Program-made: the position numbers and the translations under genes
In this document: positions 18,968 through 28,346 of the stretch, piece after piece
Numbering within the stretch: position 1 is the first letter of the stretch
Layout: every line of letters begins with the position of its first letter
From: Biomaibacter acetigenes
GTDB taxonomy: Bacteria > Bacillota > Thermosediminibacteria > Thermosediminibacterales > Tepidanaerobacteraceae
NCBI RefSeq assembly: GCF_003691585.1
Contig: NZ_CP033169.1
Coordinates: 2,170,001-2,234,000 of the forward strand
Length of the DNA stretch: 64,000 nt
Direction of reading: 5' to 3'
The notes under the pieces: model-generated
The model's database searches: none
Told to the model about the DNA's origin: nothing
What the model saw: the letters and a program-made list of their open reading frames with translations, nothing else

Positions 18968-18999
18968 TTAGTAAAAGTCTAGATCTTGAAGGTGATTGC

Positions 19000-19245
19000 T
19001 TGAATATAGTTAATTTTAATGAATATCTATCGGACCTTAAAGAAAAATCTTTAAAAATATATAGTTTAATGGAATCTGAAAACAAAGGTTATTCCTCTAA
19101 ACGGACCAAAAGATTGAGGGATCCCGAAGAAGAATATGTTCTTTTTTTGCTTGACTACATGAGATGGCAGAGAGCATTAAAAAGCGGTGCTGTTGCAAAA
19201 ACCGGACCAAGGAGGTACAAGTTAGATTGGACGAAAAAATTTTAA
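19000..19245 (+). CDS. Small basic protein of unknown function (81 aa)
   Basis: An 81-residue protein starting at TTG 19000, four bases after a GAAGGTGA ribosome site and downstream of a plausible promoter. It is rich in Lys, Arg and Tyr, has no membrane segment, and contains a central R-D-P-E-E-E-Y-V-L-F-L-L-D-Y-M stretch likely to be helical. It overlaps the start of the truncated nucleotidyltransferase frame. That arrangement is common for two-gene nucleotidyltransferase modules in which the first gene is a small DNA-binding or antitoxin-like protein. I do not recognise its family. Confidence 0.6.
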   Translation: MNIVNFNEYLSDLKEKSLKIYSLMESENKGYSSKRTKRLRDPEEEYVLFLLDYMRWQRALKSGAVAKTGPRRYKLDWTKKF

Positions 19246-19478
19246 AAGAGCGTTTACAGGAATTGTTAAAAGAAGAAAACAACCTCAAAAAATCATTGAA
19301 AGCACTTGCCATCCTTACGGAACTTTTAAAAGAGAGAGGAATAAAACCCATTTTAGTAGGAGGTAGGGCTTTAGAGTTTTATACTTTGGGAGGCTATGCC
19401 ACAAAGGACATAGACCTTGTTATAAATGGCCGTGAATACGCCAAGGAAGCTTTAGAAAAAATGGGTTTTGGGCAATAA
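19227..19478 (+). pseudogene. Truncated nucleotidyltransferase (DUF6036/AbiEii-like), C-terminus lost
   Basis: The 83-codon frame begins at TTG 19227, 11 bases after AAGGAGG. It contains an N-terminal helical region and then the nucleotidyltransferase core PILVGGRALEFYTLGGYATKDIDLVI. The G-G and D-x-D residues of the catalytic motif are intact. It stops abruptly after EKMGFGQ, where related proteins continue for another 80-100 residues. Only 23 bases remain before the convergent ubiA stop. The gene therefore appears to have lost its 3' half by deletion and is probably inactive. A full-length AbiEii-type toxin is excluded by length. Confidence 0.65.
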
Positions 19479-19501
19479 ATATGCTTTTTGTCAGTTAATA
19501 A

Positions 19502-20374
19502 TTAGAGAATTAAATCTGCTACAAAAAATGCTAACATCGTTATCCCCACAACCTCATTGACATTGTATGACGCCACTTTGGCATGGGTGAGATTGGTGGG
19601 GGATACTATGGAATGCTCGTAATAGAGTAGAATGGATACTACAAGGATGCCCGCAAAAAATAAAGGCCCGAGGTGCATTAACCGCCAGAACCATAATAAG
19701 AACAATACCGATATAACATGAAAGCCTTGGGAAATTTTCAGGGCTTTTTCTATACCGAAATCTGCAGGTATGGAATGAATGCCGTTTTTCCTGTCAAAGT
19801 CCACATCCAGGGTGCCGTATATTATATCAAAACCCGCTACCCAGAGGCCGTAGACGGCTCCCAGCACCAGAGCCGGAAACTCCATCCTGCCGGTGACAGC
19901 AATCCAGCTTCCAACCGGTGCGGCACTGCTGGCAAGACCTAAAAATAGATGGCAGCCCCAGGTAAATCTCTTGGTGTAGGAATAAAAAACCAATAAAAAT
20001 CCCGCCAGAGGCAGGAGTTTTACACAAAGGGGATTTAACATGAAGGCGGAAAGTACAAGTAGTGCTAGGCAGAAGGCGGAAAAGGCCAGGAGTTCTTTTT
20101 TTGAAAGGATGCCCGCCGGGACATGGCGTTCCCGGGTCCTGGGATTTTTTTCATCTATGGCGGCATCTATCACTCGATTCAAAGCATTGGCGGCGTTTCT
20201 TGCCCCAAACATGGCCACCGTTATCCAGAAAAGGTGGTATAGCTTCAGTGTACCTTTTGATGCGGCGAAGGCAGCAATAAATGCAAAAGGCAGGGAAAAA
20301 ATCGAATGGCGGAACATAATGGCTTCGCCTATGTAGCGTATCTTTTTAAAATTTATCCTGATCGGTAAACCCAT
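19502..20374 (-). CDS. UbiA family prenyltransferase (MqnP/UbiA-like)
   Basis: A 290-residue integral membrane prenyltransferase with about eight to nine helices. Both Asp-rich motifs are present: NRVIDAAIDEKNPRT near residue 66 and YGTLDVDFDRKNGIHSIP near residue 186. ATG 20374 was chosen because AAGGTGG precedes it; an in-frame start 24 bases upstream is weaker. It overlaps the ubiD-family gene by 29 bases. In the futalosine menaquinone pathway and in ubiquinone synthesis, such enzymes attach a polyprenyl chain to an aromatic acid before UbiD-type decarboxylation. A polyprenyl diphosphate synthase gene lies 5 kb upstream. No other mqn gene is visible here, so the exact product is uncertain. 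Confidence 0.9.
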   Translation of the reverse strand: MGLPIRINFKKIRYIGEAIMFRHSIFSLPFAFIAAFAASKGTLKLYHLFWITVAMFGARNAANALNRVIDAAIDEKNPRTRERHVPAGILSKKELLAFSAFCLALLVLSAFMLNPLCVKLLPLAGFLLVFYSYTKRFTWGCHLFLGLASSAAPVGSWIAVTGRMEFPALVLGAVYGLWVAGFDIIYGTLDVDFDRKNGIHSIPADFGIEKALKISQGFHVISVLFLLWFWRLMHLGPLFFAGILVVSILLYYEHSIVSPTNLTHAKVASYNVNEVVGITMLAFFVADLIL

Positions 20375-21872
20375 ATTCTTTCCACCTTTTTGTGACAAGG
20401 TCTTTGATATTTTTGTTCATGACTATCTCATCGGGCCATTCCCGCAGATATCCTTCGGATTTCCATTTCTTGGTAGCGTCGATACCCATCTTACCACCGT
20501 AACCTGTTAGATTAGGAGAATGATCCAGCACATCCAGCGGCCCCTTTGTTATTATTATATCCCTTTCGGGGTCCACATTATTAAAGGCTTTCCAGGCTAC
20601 CCGTGGTATGTCGTGAGGGTCGGTGTCATCATCTATGACTAATATCACTTTGGTAAACATCATCTGCCCCATGCCCCACAGAGCGTTCATGACTTTTCGG
20701 GCATGGCCGGGATATGATTTCCTTATGGAAACTATGGCGAAATTGTGGAATGAACCTTCCATAGGGAGGTTTATATCCACGATTTCCGGCAGGAACATCT
20801 TGAGCATCGGCAGGAATATGCGCTCGGTGGCTTTAGCCAGGAAACAGTCTTCCATGGGGGGCTTGCCCACTACGGTGGCTGGATAGACCGGGGATTTCTT
20901 CCTGGTTATGCATTCTATATGAAAGACAGGATAATCATCGGCCAGGGAGTAGTACCCGGTATGGTCTCCGAAGGGTCCTTCCCTCCTAAGTTCATTAAAA
21001 TCTACATATCCTTCCAGTATAAACTCCGCATGGGCCGGCACATACAGATCCACTGTTTTTGCTTTCACCATTTCTACCGGAGCATTGCGCAGGAATCCGG
21101 CAAAGAGCACCTCGTCGATGTTCCGGGGAAGCGGAGCTGTAGCGGCATATATGAGAGCGGGGTCCCCGCCCAGGGCCACGGCTACTTCCATTCTACCTTC
21201 AACTTTTTCTTTTACCAGTTTGCCAGTCTTCCCCGCCATTCTATTTTTAAGGATTTCTTGTAGGCAATTCTCCTCACAGGTCTGCCGGTAATTTTCAGCC
21301 CCATCTTTGTGCATATGCCAGTGCATGCCGGTGGTGGCTTTATCGAAGACCTGCAGACGGTACATACCCATGTTCTGGCGGCCGGTCATAGGGTCTTTTG
21401 TAAAAATCAAGGGTAAGGTAATATACCTCCCCCCATCCCGAGGCCAGCATTTTATTATAGGGAGTTTAAATAGATCCACATCTTCTTCTACCACCTGCTG
21501 GCAGGGGGCTTCCTTTACCTTTCTGGGAAAAATTCCGGCGAGGCCGGCGAGCTTTGAAAATGTCTTCAACTTTTCCATAAATCCTTCCGGCATGGCCATA
21601 TGTATGAGTTCATCGATACGTCCGGCAATTTCGTCCAGATTATTTACCCCCAGAGCCAGATTCATTCTCTCTTCGGTCCCGAAGGCATTTATCAAAAGGG
21701 GAAATTTACTGCCCTTTACATTTTCAAATAAAAGGGCAGGACCGCCGGATTTTACTACTCTATCATAGATCTCGGTGATTTCCAGTTCCGGGTCCACTTC
21801 TGTTTTGATTCTTTTTAATAGTCCTTTATCTTCCATAACATTGATAAATTCCTGCAAATCTCTGTAGGCCAT
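20346..21872 (-). CDS. UbiD family decarboxylase (MqnL/UbiD-like)
   Basis: A 508-residue prenyl-FMN-dependent decarboxylase. The typical N-terminus MAYRDLQEFI supports ATG 21872; an in-frame TTG lies 24 bases upstream. The catalytic Arg in GMYRLQVFD (about residue 178) and the two Glu residues in the HAEFILEG...REGPFGDHTGYY segment (about residues 284-305) are present. It would decarboxylate the prenylated aromatic acid made by the UbiA-family enzyme. UbiD enzymes need prenyl-FMN from a UbiX protein, and no ubiX gene is in the window. The operon order is DUF1284, ubiD, ubiA. Confidence 0.9.
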   Translation of the reverse strand: MAYRDLQEFINVMEDKGLLKRIKTEVDPELEITEIYDRVVKSGGPALLFENVKGSKFPLLINAFGTEERMNLALGVNNLDEIAGRIDELIHMAMPEGFMEKLKTFSKLAGLAGIFPRKVKEAPCQQVVEEDVDLFKLPIIKCWPRDGGRYITLPLIFTKDPMTGRQNMGMYRLQVFDKATTGMHWHMHKDGAENYRQTCEENCLQEILKNRMAGKTGKLVKEKVEGRMEVAVALGGDPALIYAATAPLPRNIDEVLFAGFLRNAPVEMVKAKTVDLYVPAHAEFILEGYVDFNELRREGPFGDHTGYYSLADDYPVFHIECITRKKSPVYPATVVGKPPMEDCFLAKATERIFLPMLKMFLPEIVDINLPMEGSFHNFAIVSIRKSYPGHARKVMNALWGMGQMMFTKVILVIDDDTDPHDIPRVAWKAFNNVDPERDIIITKGPLDVLDHSPNLTGYGGKMGIDATKKWKSEGYLREWPDEIVMNKNIKDLVTKRWKEYGFTDQDKF

Positions 21873-21899
21873 TTTCTCACCATAAAACCTTTCCAAATT

Positions 21900-22277
21900 T
21901 TATCTCACTCTGTTACATACTTTTTCCCAATCACAGCCTTTACAAAAATCTGAAAACCATGAACCAGGAATGTTAGCAACTCCTTGCCTAATCTCCTTCC
22001 AATCTACTTTTTGACCTGGTTCAACACCTAGATAACTTCTTGCTTGATTGTCCAGTTCTTTTATCTCTTCATCGGCTCCTTCCTTATGGGTGCAAATATC
22101 TCCTTTCAGTGAAGGACAAACCTTGCAAACATCATCAGGTCCTGCAACCACCTCTATTTTTTCGCCCTTTTCCGCCCGGTCTAACAATTGCTTGAGGTTA
22201 TCTATAAAATCCTGACTGTAGCCTTCCCCCTGAAAAAAATTAAGGCATATGAGATGATGCCCTCTGAATCTTACCAT
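21900..22277 (-). CDS. DUF1284 domain protein, cysteine-rich
   Basis: A 125-residue DUF1284 protein. The family signature RGHHLICLNFFQGEGYS is at the N-terminus. Six Cys residues sit in C-x2-C-x8-C (about residues 55-68) and FCKGCDWEKVC (about 111-121) patterns, which suggests a bound metal or iron-sulfur cluster. It starts at ATG 22277 after AGGAGGAG and is the first gene of a run with ubiD and ubiA, whose next start is 28 bases away. The function of the family is unknown. A role in cofactor or redox supply for the decarboxylase is conjecture. Confidence 0.85.
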   Translation of the reverse strand: MVRFRGHHLICLNFFQGEGYSQDFIDNLKQLLDRAEKGEKIEVVAGPDDVCKVCPSLKGDICTHKEGADEEIKELDNQARSYLGVEPGQKVDWKEIRQGVANIPGSWFSDFCKGCDWEKVCNRVR

Positions 22278-22372
22278 ATATTGCTCCTCCTAACAGTTTT
22301 ATTTAAAAAACTATCCATAAGTTGCATCTATATTTCACCATTTATAGATTATGCATTTATGCAAGCCTGAAC

Positions 22373-23464
22373 CTATTTATTCAAACACCTTGTGGCAAGT
22401 TTTGCCGACTGTAGCGCCCTATCTTTCAAATCGGTCATCATCGATCGCTCCTCTGGAGTCTGCCCCGTCTCCATTCTGGCCTTTACCAGCATATACAGGT
22501 CTTTAAGGCTAACATCCTGAACCTTCAGCGCCGGTGGTGCGCCAATAAGCCTCAGGAACCGGTCCACCTTTGGGTCATAAGATATGCCCACCACCGGTCG
22601 GCCGCACACCGCCGCCATGATAAGGGAGTGAAGCCTCATACCCACCATCAGACTGAGGAAACCTGTGACCGATAGCATTTCCTCCACAGTAAGAGGCCTG
22701 TCGAGCAATACTGCCCCCGGCCTTCTCATAAGCCGAATAGCCTGTTTCGCCGTATCGAGGTCGTCCGGTTGATGAAAGGGTATAAAAACCGGCAATGCAC
22801 CTTCTTCCAGCAGTCTGTCAGCCAGGCCGGCAACGGCAGGAAGATATATCTCTTCGCTTTTCCATCGTCGCAGAGCAAGCCCCACCAGCGGTCGGTCCAG
22901 ATCCGCACCCGTCCGCCGCAGCACGGCAACTCCAGTGTCTTTATCCACTGAGGAAAGATCCAGTCCCAGAACGGGGTCGGCGGTGACTATAACGGGCGGC
23001 TGCCTTATTCCGAGGGAACGAAGATCCTCAGCCGACTCCTCATCGCGCAGGGTTATGAAATCCACCTTCTGTGCCACGCGTCTTACCAGCCACCGGGCCC
23101 ATGGCCGGTTAACGGGCCCAAAGCCCTGGGCATAAAAAAAGATCTTTTTCTTAAATGCTCTAGCAAGGGAAATCACGCCAAGGTAGTAGAGTAGAGAAGA
23201 CGGACTGGTTACATCCTGCAAAAGACTTCCGCCGCCGCTTATCAGCATATCCGCCCTTTTAAGAGCTCCGGCCACCTCCGACAACTTCCAACGGTTCACC
23301 GCCTTAATCCCATATAAGCTCGCAGTTCTTTTGGGGTTGTGTGAAAGAACTGTTATTTTAAGCTGGGGAACCTCATGGCGCAATGCGGAGACTATAGCAT
23401 ACAGCACCGCCTCATCGCCCAGGTTATCGAAACCGTAATATCCGGAAAGTACCACTTCAGCCAC
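22373..23464 (-). CDS. csaB: Polysaccharide pyruvyl transferase CsaB
   Basis: A 363-residue member of the CsaB/polysaccharide pyruvyl transferase family. It begins with VVLSGYYGFDNLGDEAVLYAI and carries ADMLISGGGSLLQD near residue 95 and GMRLHSLIMAA near residue 277. CsaB adds pyruvate ketals to secondary cell-wall polymers, which lets S-layer proteins with SLH domains bind. Its GTG start (23464) overlaps the stop of the DUF5693 gene by 8 bases, so the two are translationally coupled. This implies an S-layer or other SLH-anchored surface proteins in the organism. Confidence 0.92.
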   Translation of the reverse strand: MAEVVLSGYYGFDNLGDEAVLYAIVSALRHEVPQLKITVLSHNPKRTASLYGIKAVNRWKLSEVAGALKRADMLISGGGSLLQDVTSPSSLLYYLGVISLARAFKKKIFFYAQGFGPVNRPWARWLVRRVAQKVDFITLRDEESAEDLRSLGIRQPPVIVTADPVLGLDLSSVDKDTGVAVLRRTGADLDRPLVGLALRRWKSEEIYLPAVAGLADRLLEEGALPVFIPFHQPDDLDTAKQAIRLMRRPGAVLLDRPLTVEEMLSVTGFLSLMVGMRLHSLIMAAVCGRPVVGISYDPKVDRFLRLIGAPPALKVQDVSLKDLYMLVKARMETGQTPEERSMMTDLKDRALQSAKLATRCLNK

Positions 23465-25391
23465 TCCGCCACCTCTTCTCCAAAAGCCGGCCCAGTTGAA
23501 GCACTGCCATCAAAACCAGGCCTGCCATTATTCCCAGGATAAAGCCATTTATACTTCGGACAAAGGAGATGATAAACGGCGTATGAATGTGTGCAAAAGT
23601 ATTAACCATCGAAACCTGGCCTATACTGCCCAGAATTAAGAGGGGTAGATAACGGTGATCCCGGTAACCCAGATAAAGAAGTACAAGCATTAATGGATGG
23701 CCTATTAAAAACTCCTTGGTACGGGGCCTTATACCCAACGTCCGGTCAAGCAAAGCTCGGAATTTAAGCTCTAGAGTGCTGACCCCCACCGCCGCTTCAT
23801 TGCCGGTACGGGTTAGATAGATAACGCCCACCACTGCCAACACCGCCGCCAGCAGTAGATATTTTACCAGCACTGGTTGATCCATGAGCTTCTTCAGCCT
23901 TTCGCCGGGTGTTCCTTCACCGTAAAGCATAAAAAAGGCGCAGGCCACAAAAAGCACTGGAAAAAGATATGCCACTTTTATTCCACTGAACTGCTGAAGC
24001 TTGAGCATAAAAGAAATATCAGCAAGAACCCCGGACACCATCAGTGCCCCCGTCAGGGAAAAGGCCGTCATCTGCGCCATGTAAAGCACGGCGTGCCAGG
24101 GCTTGAGGCCCTGTCGTGGTACCAGGTAAATGATGGAAAGAGTCGGAAAAACGATTACGGAGGCCAGGGCTATCACTTTGCGGGTCAGTAGCGGAAAAGC
24201 AAAAAAAGCCAATGCAAGGCTGAGGGCCCCAAGAGCGGTTATCCCTGCAAGAATTGAAGTCCGTCTCACACCAAGTCTTTCCAGAAGTAGCATGCCGCCC
24301 GCCAGAGGACCTAACCCTATCAAAAAAAGCAGCATACGGCTTTGATGAATCGGCTCAAAGGGACGCGGCATCGTCCCCTCTCCCCTTTCGAATCGCAGTC
24401 CGGCAGTTTTAAGTTGGGTTACCACCTTTTCCATATATTCAACATTTATGTTAAAACGTCTTTCACTATCAGGGGCAGGCAAAAATTTAAAATAAAGTAT
24501 GCGCATATTTCGCTCCCTTGCTGCAAGGGTCAGACGGTCCACCAGTTCCTGCGGCTTAATGGTCTGCATTTCTTGGTCTGTCACACTGTGCATTCGTATT
24601 ACACGCTTGTCTAAAAGGGTAGCCAGTTGATTGAAGCCCAGCTGGTTGTAAAACTCCACCTGACCAAGCGCAAGCTGGTGCTTATTCATCTCTTCGGCCA
24701 AAACCGGCAGGTATTTTGGATAACCCAGGACTTGCTTATTTTCAAAAAGAACAGCGCTGATATTCTTCCCCGTTAGTGCAAGGTCCTTTATGACGAAACG
24801 TATTCCCCTTTCGCTCACATCGGGCCAGTCCTTCAGCATGAACACAGAGTGAAAACCCATATTTTCCAGCTTAACCACATTTTCACGGTCAAAGCCCACT
24901 CCAATGGCATCAACCAGAGATGGGCGCATGTCCACTGCCAGAGCGTAAAAGCCGTCTCTTTCCGGTAGCATAGATACCTTTTCCCCGCCAAGTTTTTCTG
25001 TCAGATGGCGCCGCACCCGCTCCATTACATCAGCGTAGGCAGTGACTATGTAAGTCTCGCCTCCTTTAAATGGTAAATTCTCCCGCCACCCGGAAAGCAC
25101 CATCTCCTGTCGGTTGGCAATAAAAATGCGACCGTCGTCGGCGAGATCCTGGATACATCCCTCTTTATAAAGTATGGCATTGACTCCCGCCTCTTCTTTA
25201 AATAATCGAGCCACTTCTTCAATAGAGGTTTGACGTTCCTGCGCCATATTTTTCAGGTCGGCGTAGGGCAGGGCGCCATCGATTAAATTATGGGCGCTTT
25301 CCGCCCTCAGGCGAGGAAGCAAAGCCACCCCCGATGAGATTATGGACACCGCTAAAAACAATACAAGCAGGGTTTTCAGCCATTTCTCCAA
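23457..25391 (-). CDS. DUF5693 family membrane protein linked to CsaB
   Basis: A 644-residue membrane protein. The TTG start at 25391 has GGGGGAG upstream and yields a normal N-terminal membrane anchor (KTLLVLFLAVSIISSG). The upstream in-frame ATG at 25478 has no ribosome site and would add an odd extension. Residues about 30-350 are extracytoplasmic. The C-terminal 270 residues hold about eight hydrophobic helices. DUF5693 proteins are regularly coupled to csaB in Clostridia, as here. They are suspected of acting in cell-wall polymer or S-layer attachment, but no activity is established. Confidence 0.82.
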   Translation of the reverse strand: MEKWLKTLLVLFLAVSIISSGVALLPRLRAESAHNLIDGALPYADLKNMAQERQTSIEEVARLFKEEAGVNAILYKEGCIQDLADDGRIFIANRQEMVLSGWRENLPFKGGETYIVTAYADVMERVRRHLTEKLGGEKVSMLPERDGFYALAVDMRPSLVDAIGVGFDRENVVKLENMGFHSVFMLKDWPDVSERGIRFVIKDLALTGKNISAVLFENKQVLGYPKYLPVLAEEMNKHQLALGQVEFYNQLGFNQLATLLDKRVIRMHSVTDQEMQTIKPQELVDRLTLAARERNMRILYFKFLPAPDSERRFNINVEYMEKVVTQLKTAGLRFERGEGTMPRPFEPIHQSRMLLFLIGLGPLAGGMLLLERLGVRRTSILAGITALGALSLALAFFAFPLLTRKVIALASVIVFPTLSIIYLVPRQGLKPWHAVLYMAQMTAFSLTGALMVSGVLADISFMLKLQQFSGIKVAYLFPVLFVACAFFMLYGEGTPGERLKKLMDQPVLVKYLLLAAVLAVVGVIYLTRTGNEAAVGVSTLELKFRALLDRTLGIRPRTKEFLIGHPLMLVLLYLGYRDHRYLPLLILGSIGQVSMVNTFAHIHTPFIISFVRSINGFILGIMAGLVLMAVLQLGRLLEKRWRSG

Positions 25392-25479
25392 GAATATCTC
25401 CCCCAAAAGATAAAAAAATGCTAAAAAAAGTATATCATCATGCATTTTCAAAGTAAAGCAATTATTAATGATGTTCAAG

Positions 25480-26460
25480 TTAATGATTGCGAGAATATAT
25501 ATAATCTGCTACGTCTTTTAATACCTTTTTCATAGGGATATCCGCCAATATGTCTATAAATTTATAGGCTTTATAGATGTATCTTTTCGTAAGTTCGACG
25601 GTGTACTCCACTCCACCGGAATCCTTGATGATTTTAATAGCTTTTTTTGTATCCTCGATGGTTAGATTTTTATTTTGCAATATATTTTTTAGCTCATCTT
25701 TTTTTGGGGAATAGGTCAGGGCATATAGGGTCGGGAGAGTAACTACACCTTCCCTTATATCAGCTCCGGCAGGCTTGCCGAGATTTTTCTCATCACCGAT
25801 CACATCCAGAAGGTCATCGATAAGTTGAAAGGCAGTACCTATTTTAATACCGTAGCCGTAAAGAGCACGGACAGTTTTAAGTGGTGCATTTGTTGCCAAT
25901 GCTCCCAGCTCGCAACTTAAACCGAATAAAAGGGCAGTTTTCCTTTGTATCCGGTATATGTAGTTTCTAAAGGTTATATCAGTTCTAAAGAGGTCTTCTC
26001 TTTGTTTTATCTCGCCTTCGCAGATTTTATACATAACTTTTGAAGTACGGCGGAGAATATTAAAATCATTTAATGATGTCAATAACTCAAAGACCCTGCA
26101 GAAAATAAAATCCCCAGCAAATACCGCCACATCTTTACCTAATCTGGATTGGATACTGGGAATCCCTCTTCTTAAAGGAGAATCGTCGATGATGTCGTCA
26201 TGCACCAAAGTAGCCGTATGGATGAGTTCCACCGCCAGAGCCAGGGGTTTCACCTTTTCAAAATCATATTCGCCGAATCTGGCACAAGCAAGCATCAGGG
26301 CGGGCCGCAGCCTTTTTCCCCCGGAGCTTATCATTTCTTTAAGAGGTGAATTTATAAGATTAATTTTGGTGGAAATCACCCTTTTTAAATCTTCATTTAA
26401 AATTAAAAGTTCTTCCTCCATTTCCCCCGGAATAAGCCTTTCCACCTTATCACCACACAT
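25480..26460 (-). CDS. Polyprenyl diphosphate synthase (HepT-like)
   Basis: A 326-residue trans-polyprenyl synthase. The first Asp-rich motif DDIIDD is at residues 88-93 and the second, LIDDLLDV, near residue 215, with GGKRLRP near residue 47. Both motifs are intact, so it should condense isopentenyl diphosphate units into a C30-C40-type chain. The chain length cannot be read with confidence. It may supply the tail for the UbiA-family enzyme. The ATG at 26460 lacks a good ribosome site. An in-frame GTG five codons in, preceded by GGTGA, is an alternative start. Confidence 0.9.
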   Translation of the reverse strand: MCGDKVERLIPGEMEEELLILNEDLKRVISTKINLINSPLKEMISSGGKRLRPALMLACARFGEYDFEKVKPLALAVELIHTATLVHDDIIDDSPLRRGIPSIQSRLGKDVAVFAGDFIFCRVFELLTSLNDFNILRRTSKVMYKICEGEIKQREDLFRTDITFRNYIYRIQRKTALLFGLSCELGALATNAPLKTVRALYGYGIKIGTAFQLIDDLLDVIGDEKNLGKPAGADIREGVVTLPTLYALTYSPKKDELKNILQNKNLTIEDTKKAIKIIKDSGGVEYTVELTKRYIYKAYKFIDILADIPMKKVLKDVADYIYSRNH

Positions 26461-26551
26461 ATTTTTTGTCTGAACTTAAGTTGTCCATTTATAAGTATAA
26501 ACATTTTGTATAAAAAAGTCTACAAGTCGTATAGAATTTATTCCTTTATAA

Positions 26552-26580
26552 ATCAAAAGGCGGGTTTACAATACCCGCCG
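26552..26580 (-). terminator. Terminator after the dihydrolipoyl dehydrogenase gene
   Basis: A GGCGGGT/ACCCGCC stem (26559-26565 with 26573-26579) is followed on the minus strand by TTTTGATTTAT. It lies about 36 bases after the stop of the dehydrogenase gene. Confidence 0.75.
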
Positions 26581-26615
26581 AGATTATATCAATAAAATTT
26601 TCATATTGAATCATT

Positions 26616-28325
26616 TTAATTTACAAAGTGTATAGCCCCGCCTTCAGCAGCAAGGACAGCTTCGTGGATGGCTTCCGCCGTGGTGGGGTGAGCATGTACA
26701 GTCTCAATGACATCTTCGCAAGTCAAGCCTTTCTTTACAGCCAGAGCAATTTCCGCTATCAGATCGGTGGCATGGGGGCCTATTATAGCTCCTCCCAAAA
26801 TCTTTCCTGTACACTTTTGTTTAATAATCTTTACAAAACCCCTGCTTTCTCCCATAGTCAGCGCCTTGCCGCTGGCCGCAAAGGGGAATTTCCCAACTTC
26901 AACATCAATACCCTGCTTTTTAGCAGCTTTCTCACCAATTCCCACCATGGCAATCTCAGGGTCGGTGAATATGGCACTGGGAATAACATTGTAATCTATT
27001 TCAGAAGGCACTCCTATAATATTTTTTACGGCTACGATCCCCTGGTGAGATGCCACATGGGCGAGAAGCACCCTATTTGTCACATCTCCAATGGCATAGA
27101 TGTTGGGAATATTGGTTTGCATCTTTTCATTTACTTTAATGCCTCTTCCCTTGTCGTTCAATTCCAGGCCGAGACTCGCAACATCCAGGCCATCCAGCGA
27201 GGGCTGCCTTCCAACGGCCATGAGGACCTTATCCGCCGAGATATATTTTTTCTCATTATCCTTGCTGAATACGACTATGCTCTGGCCATCCTCACCCTGT
27301 ATTATTTGTTCCACTTTCGAACCTGTAAAAATTTTGATGCCCTTGCTTTTAGCTATTTTACTTATCTCTTCTATAATGTCTGAGTCAAAAGCTGCAAGCA
27401 CTTCATCAAGAAACTCCACGACGGTCACATCTACCCCAAAGCCGGAAAATATAAAGGCAAATTCCATTCCTATCACTCCGCCGCCTATGATAACCATCTT
27501 TTCCGGCAGTTCATCCATTTGTAGCGCATCGCTGCTGTCCATGACACATTCCAGGTCTTTGCCGGGAATGGGGAGCGAAGAAGATTTTGAACCGGTTGCA
27601 ATAATGATATTATTTGTTTTTATGGTGATTTCCGCTGCTTTTTCTTTTACAAAAACGGTATTACAGTCTTTTATTTCGCCGATTCCTCTGATAACCCTCA
27701 CATCATGTTTTTTCAAAATATATTCTATTCCCTGAACCAACTGGGTTATCACTCTATTCTTTCGGCCTATCACATTTTTAATATCAACAGAAATGTTCTC
27801 TGCTTGACAGCCGAAATCTTCCGCCTCTTTTAGATTTTTAAATATTTCGGCAGAACGCACCAGAGATTTTGTAGGTATACAACCCCTGTTTAAACATGTG
27901 CCGCCCAGTACGTCCTTTTCTATTAAAATTACTTTTGCCCCCATTTTGGCTGCCTGAATAGCCGCTACATACCCTCCAGGCCCTCCTCCGATTATGGTTA
28001 TGTCGCATTCAAGCTCCTGTTCTTGGGGTTTTAAGAGGGTTCCAAAATAATTAAAATCTGCCGTATCCTCTGCTGCGGCCGCCTGTGGGCATGGTGGGCC
28101 TTCTATCCTTGCAAGCACATCTCCTGCTTTTACAGACTGGGATTCCTCCACCATAATTTTGCATATTTTGCCTTCGGCTTCGGATTCTACAGTGATATTG
28201 CTCTTATTGGCTTCCAGTTCAAATAAAGCTTCTCCGGCTTTGACCGTTTCACCTGCATTTTTAAATATCCTTACAACCCTGGCTTCGCCATTATTTAATT
28301 CTTTTAGTGTTATGTCTATTAACAT
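26616..28325 (-). CDS. lpdA: Dihydrolipoyl dehydrogenase with N-terminal lipoyl domain
   Basis: A 569-residue fusion. Residues 1-75 are a biotinyl/lipoyl-like domain with candidate lipoylated Lys41 in ELEANKSNIT. An Ala/Pro-rich linker follows to about residue 100, then a full dihydrolipoyl dehydrogenase with FAD motif IIGGGPGGYVAA. The redox disulfide is GGTCLNRGC (Cys144, Cys149), and the C-terminal His-Glu pair is in HAHPTTAEAIHEA. ATG 28325 is favoured because GAGGGGG lies six bases upstream. No 2-oxoacid dehydrogenase or glycine-cleavage gene is adjacent. Instead an AhpD-like CxxC protein precedes it, which suggests electron delivery from NADH through the lipoyl arm to a thiol peroxidase system. 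Confidence 0.92.
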   Translation of the reverse strand: MLIDITLKELNNGEARVVRIFKNAGETVKAGEALFELEANKSNITVESEAEGKICKIMVEESQSVKAGDVLARIEGPPCPQAAAAEDTADFNYFGTLLKPQEQELECDITIIGGGPGGYVAAIQAAKMGAKVILIEKDVLGGTCLNRGCIPTKSLVRSAEIFKNLKEAEDFGCQAENISVDIKNVIGRKNRVITQLVQGIEYILKKHDVRVIRGIGEIKDCNTVFVKEKAAEITIKTNNIIIATGSKSSSLPIPGKDLECVMDSSDALQMDELPEKMVIIGGGVIGMEFAFIFSGFGVDVTVVEFLDEVLAAFDSDIIEEISKIAKSKGIKIFTGSKVEQIIQGEDGQSIVVFSKDNEKKYISADKVLMAVGRQPSLDGLDVASLGLELNDKGRGIKVNEKMQTNIPNIYAIGDVTNRVLLAHVASHQGIVAVKNIIGVPSEIDYNVIPSAIFTDPEIAMVGIGEKAAKKQGIDVEVGKFPFAASGKALTMGESRGFVKIIKQKCTGKILGGAIIGPHATDLIAEIALAVKKGLTCEDVIETVHAHPTTAEAIHEAVLAAEGGAIHFVN

Positions 28326-28346
28326 ATTTATCCCCCTCAAAATTTC

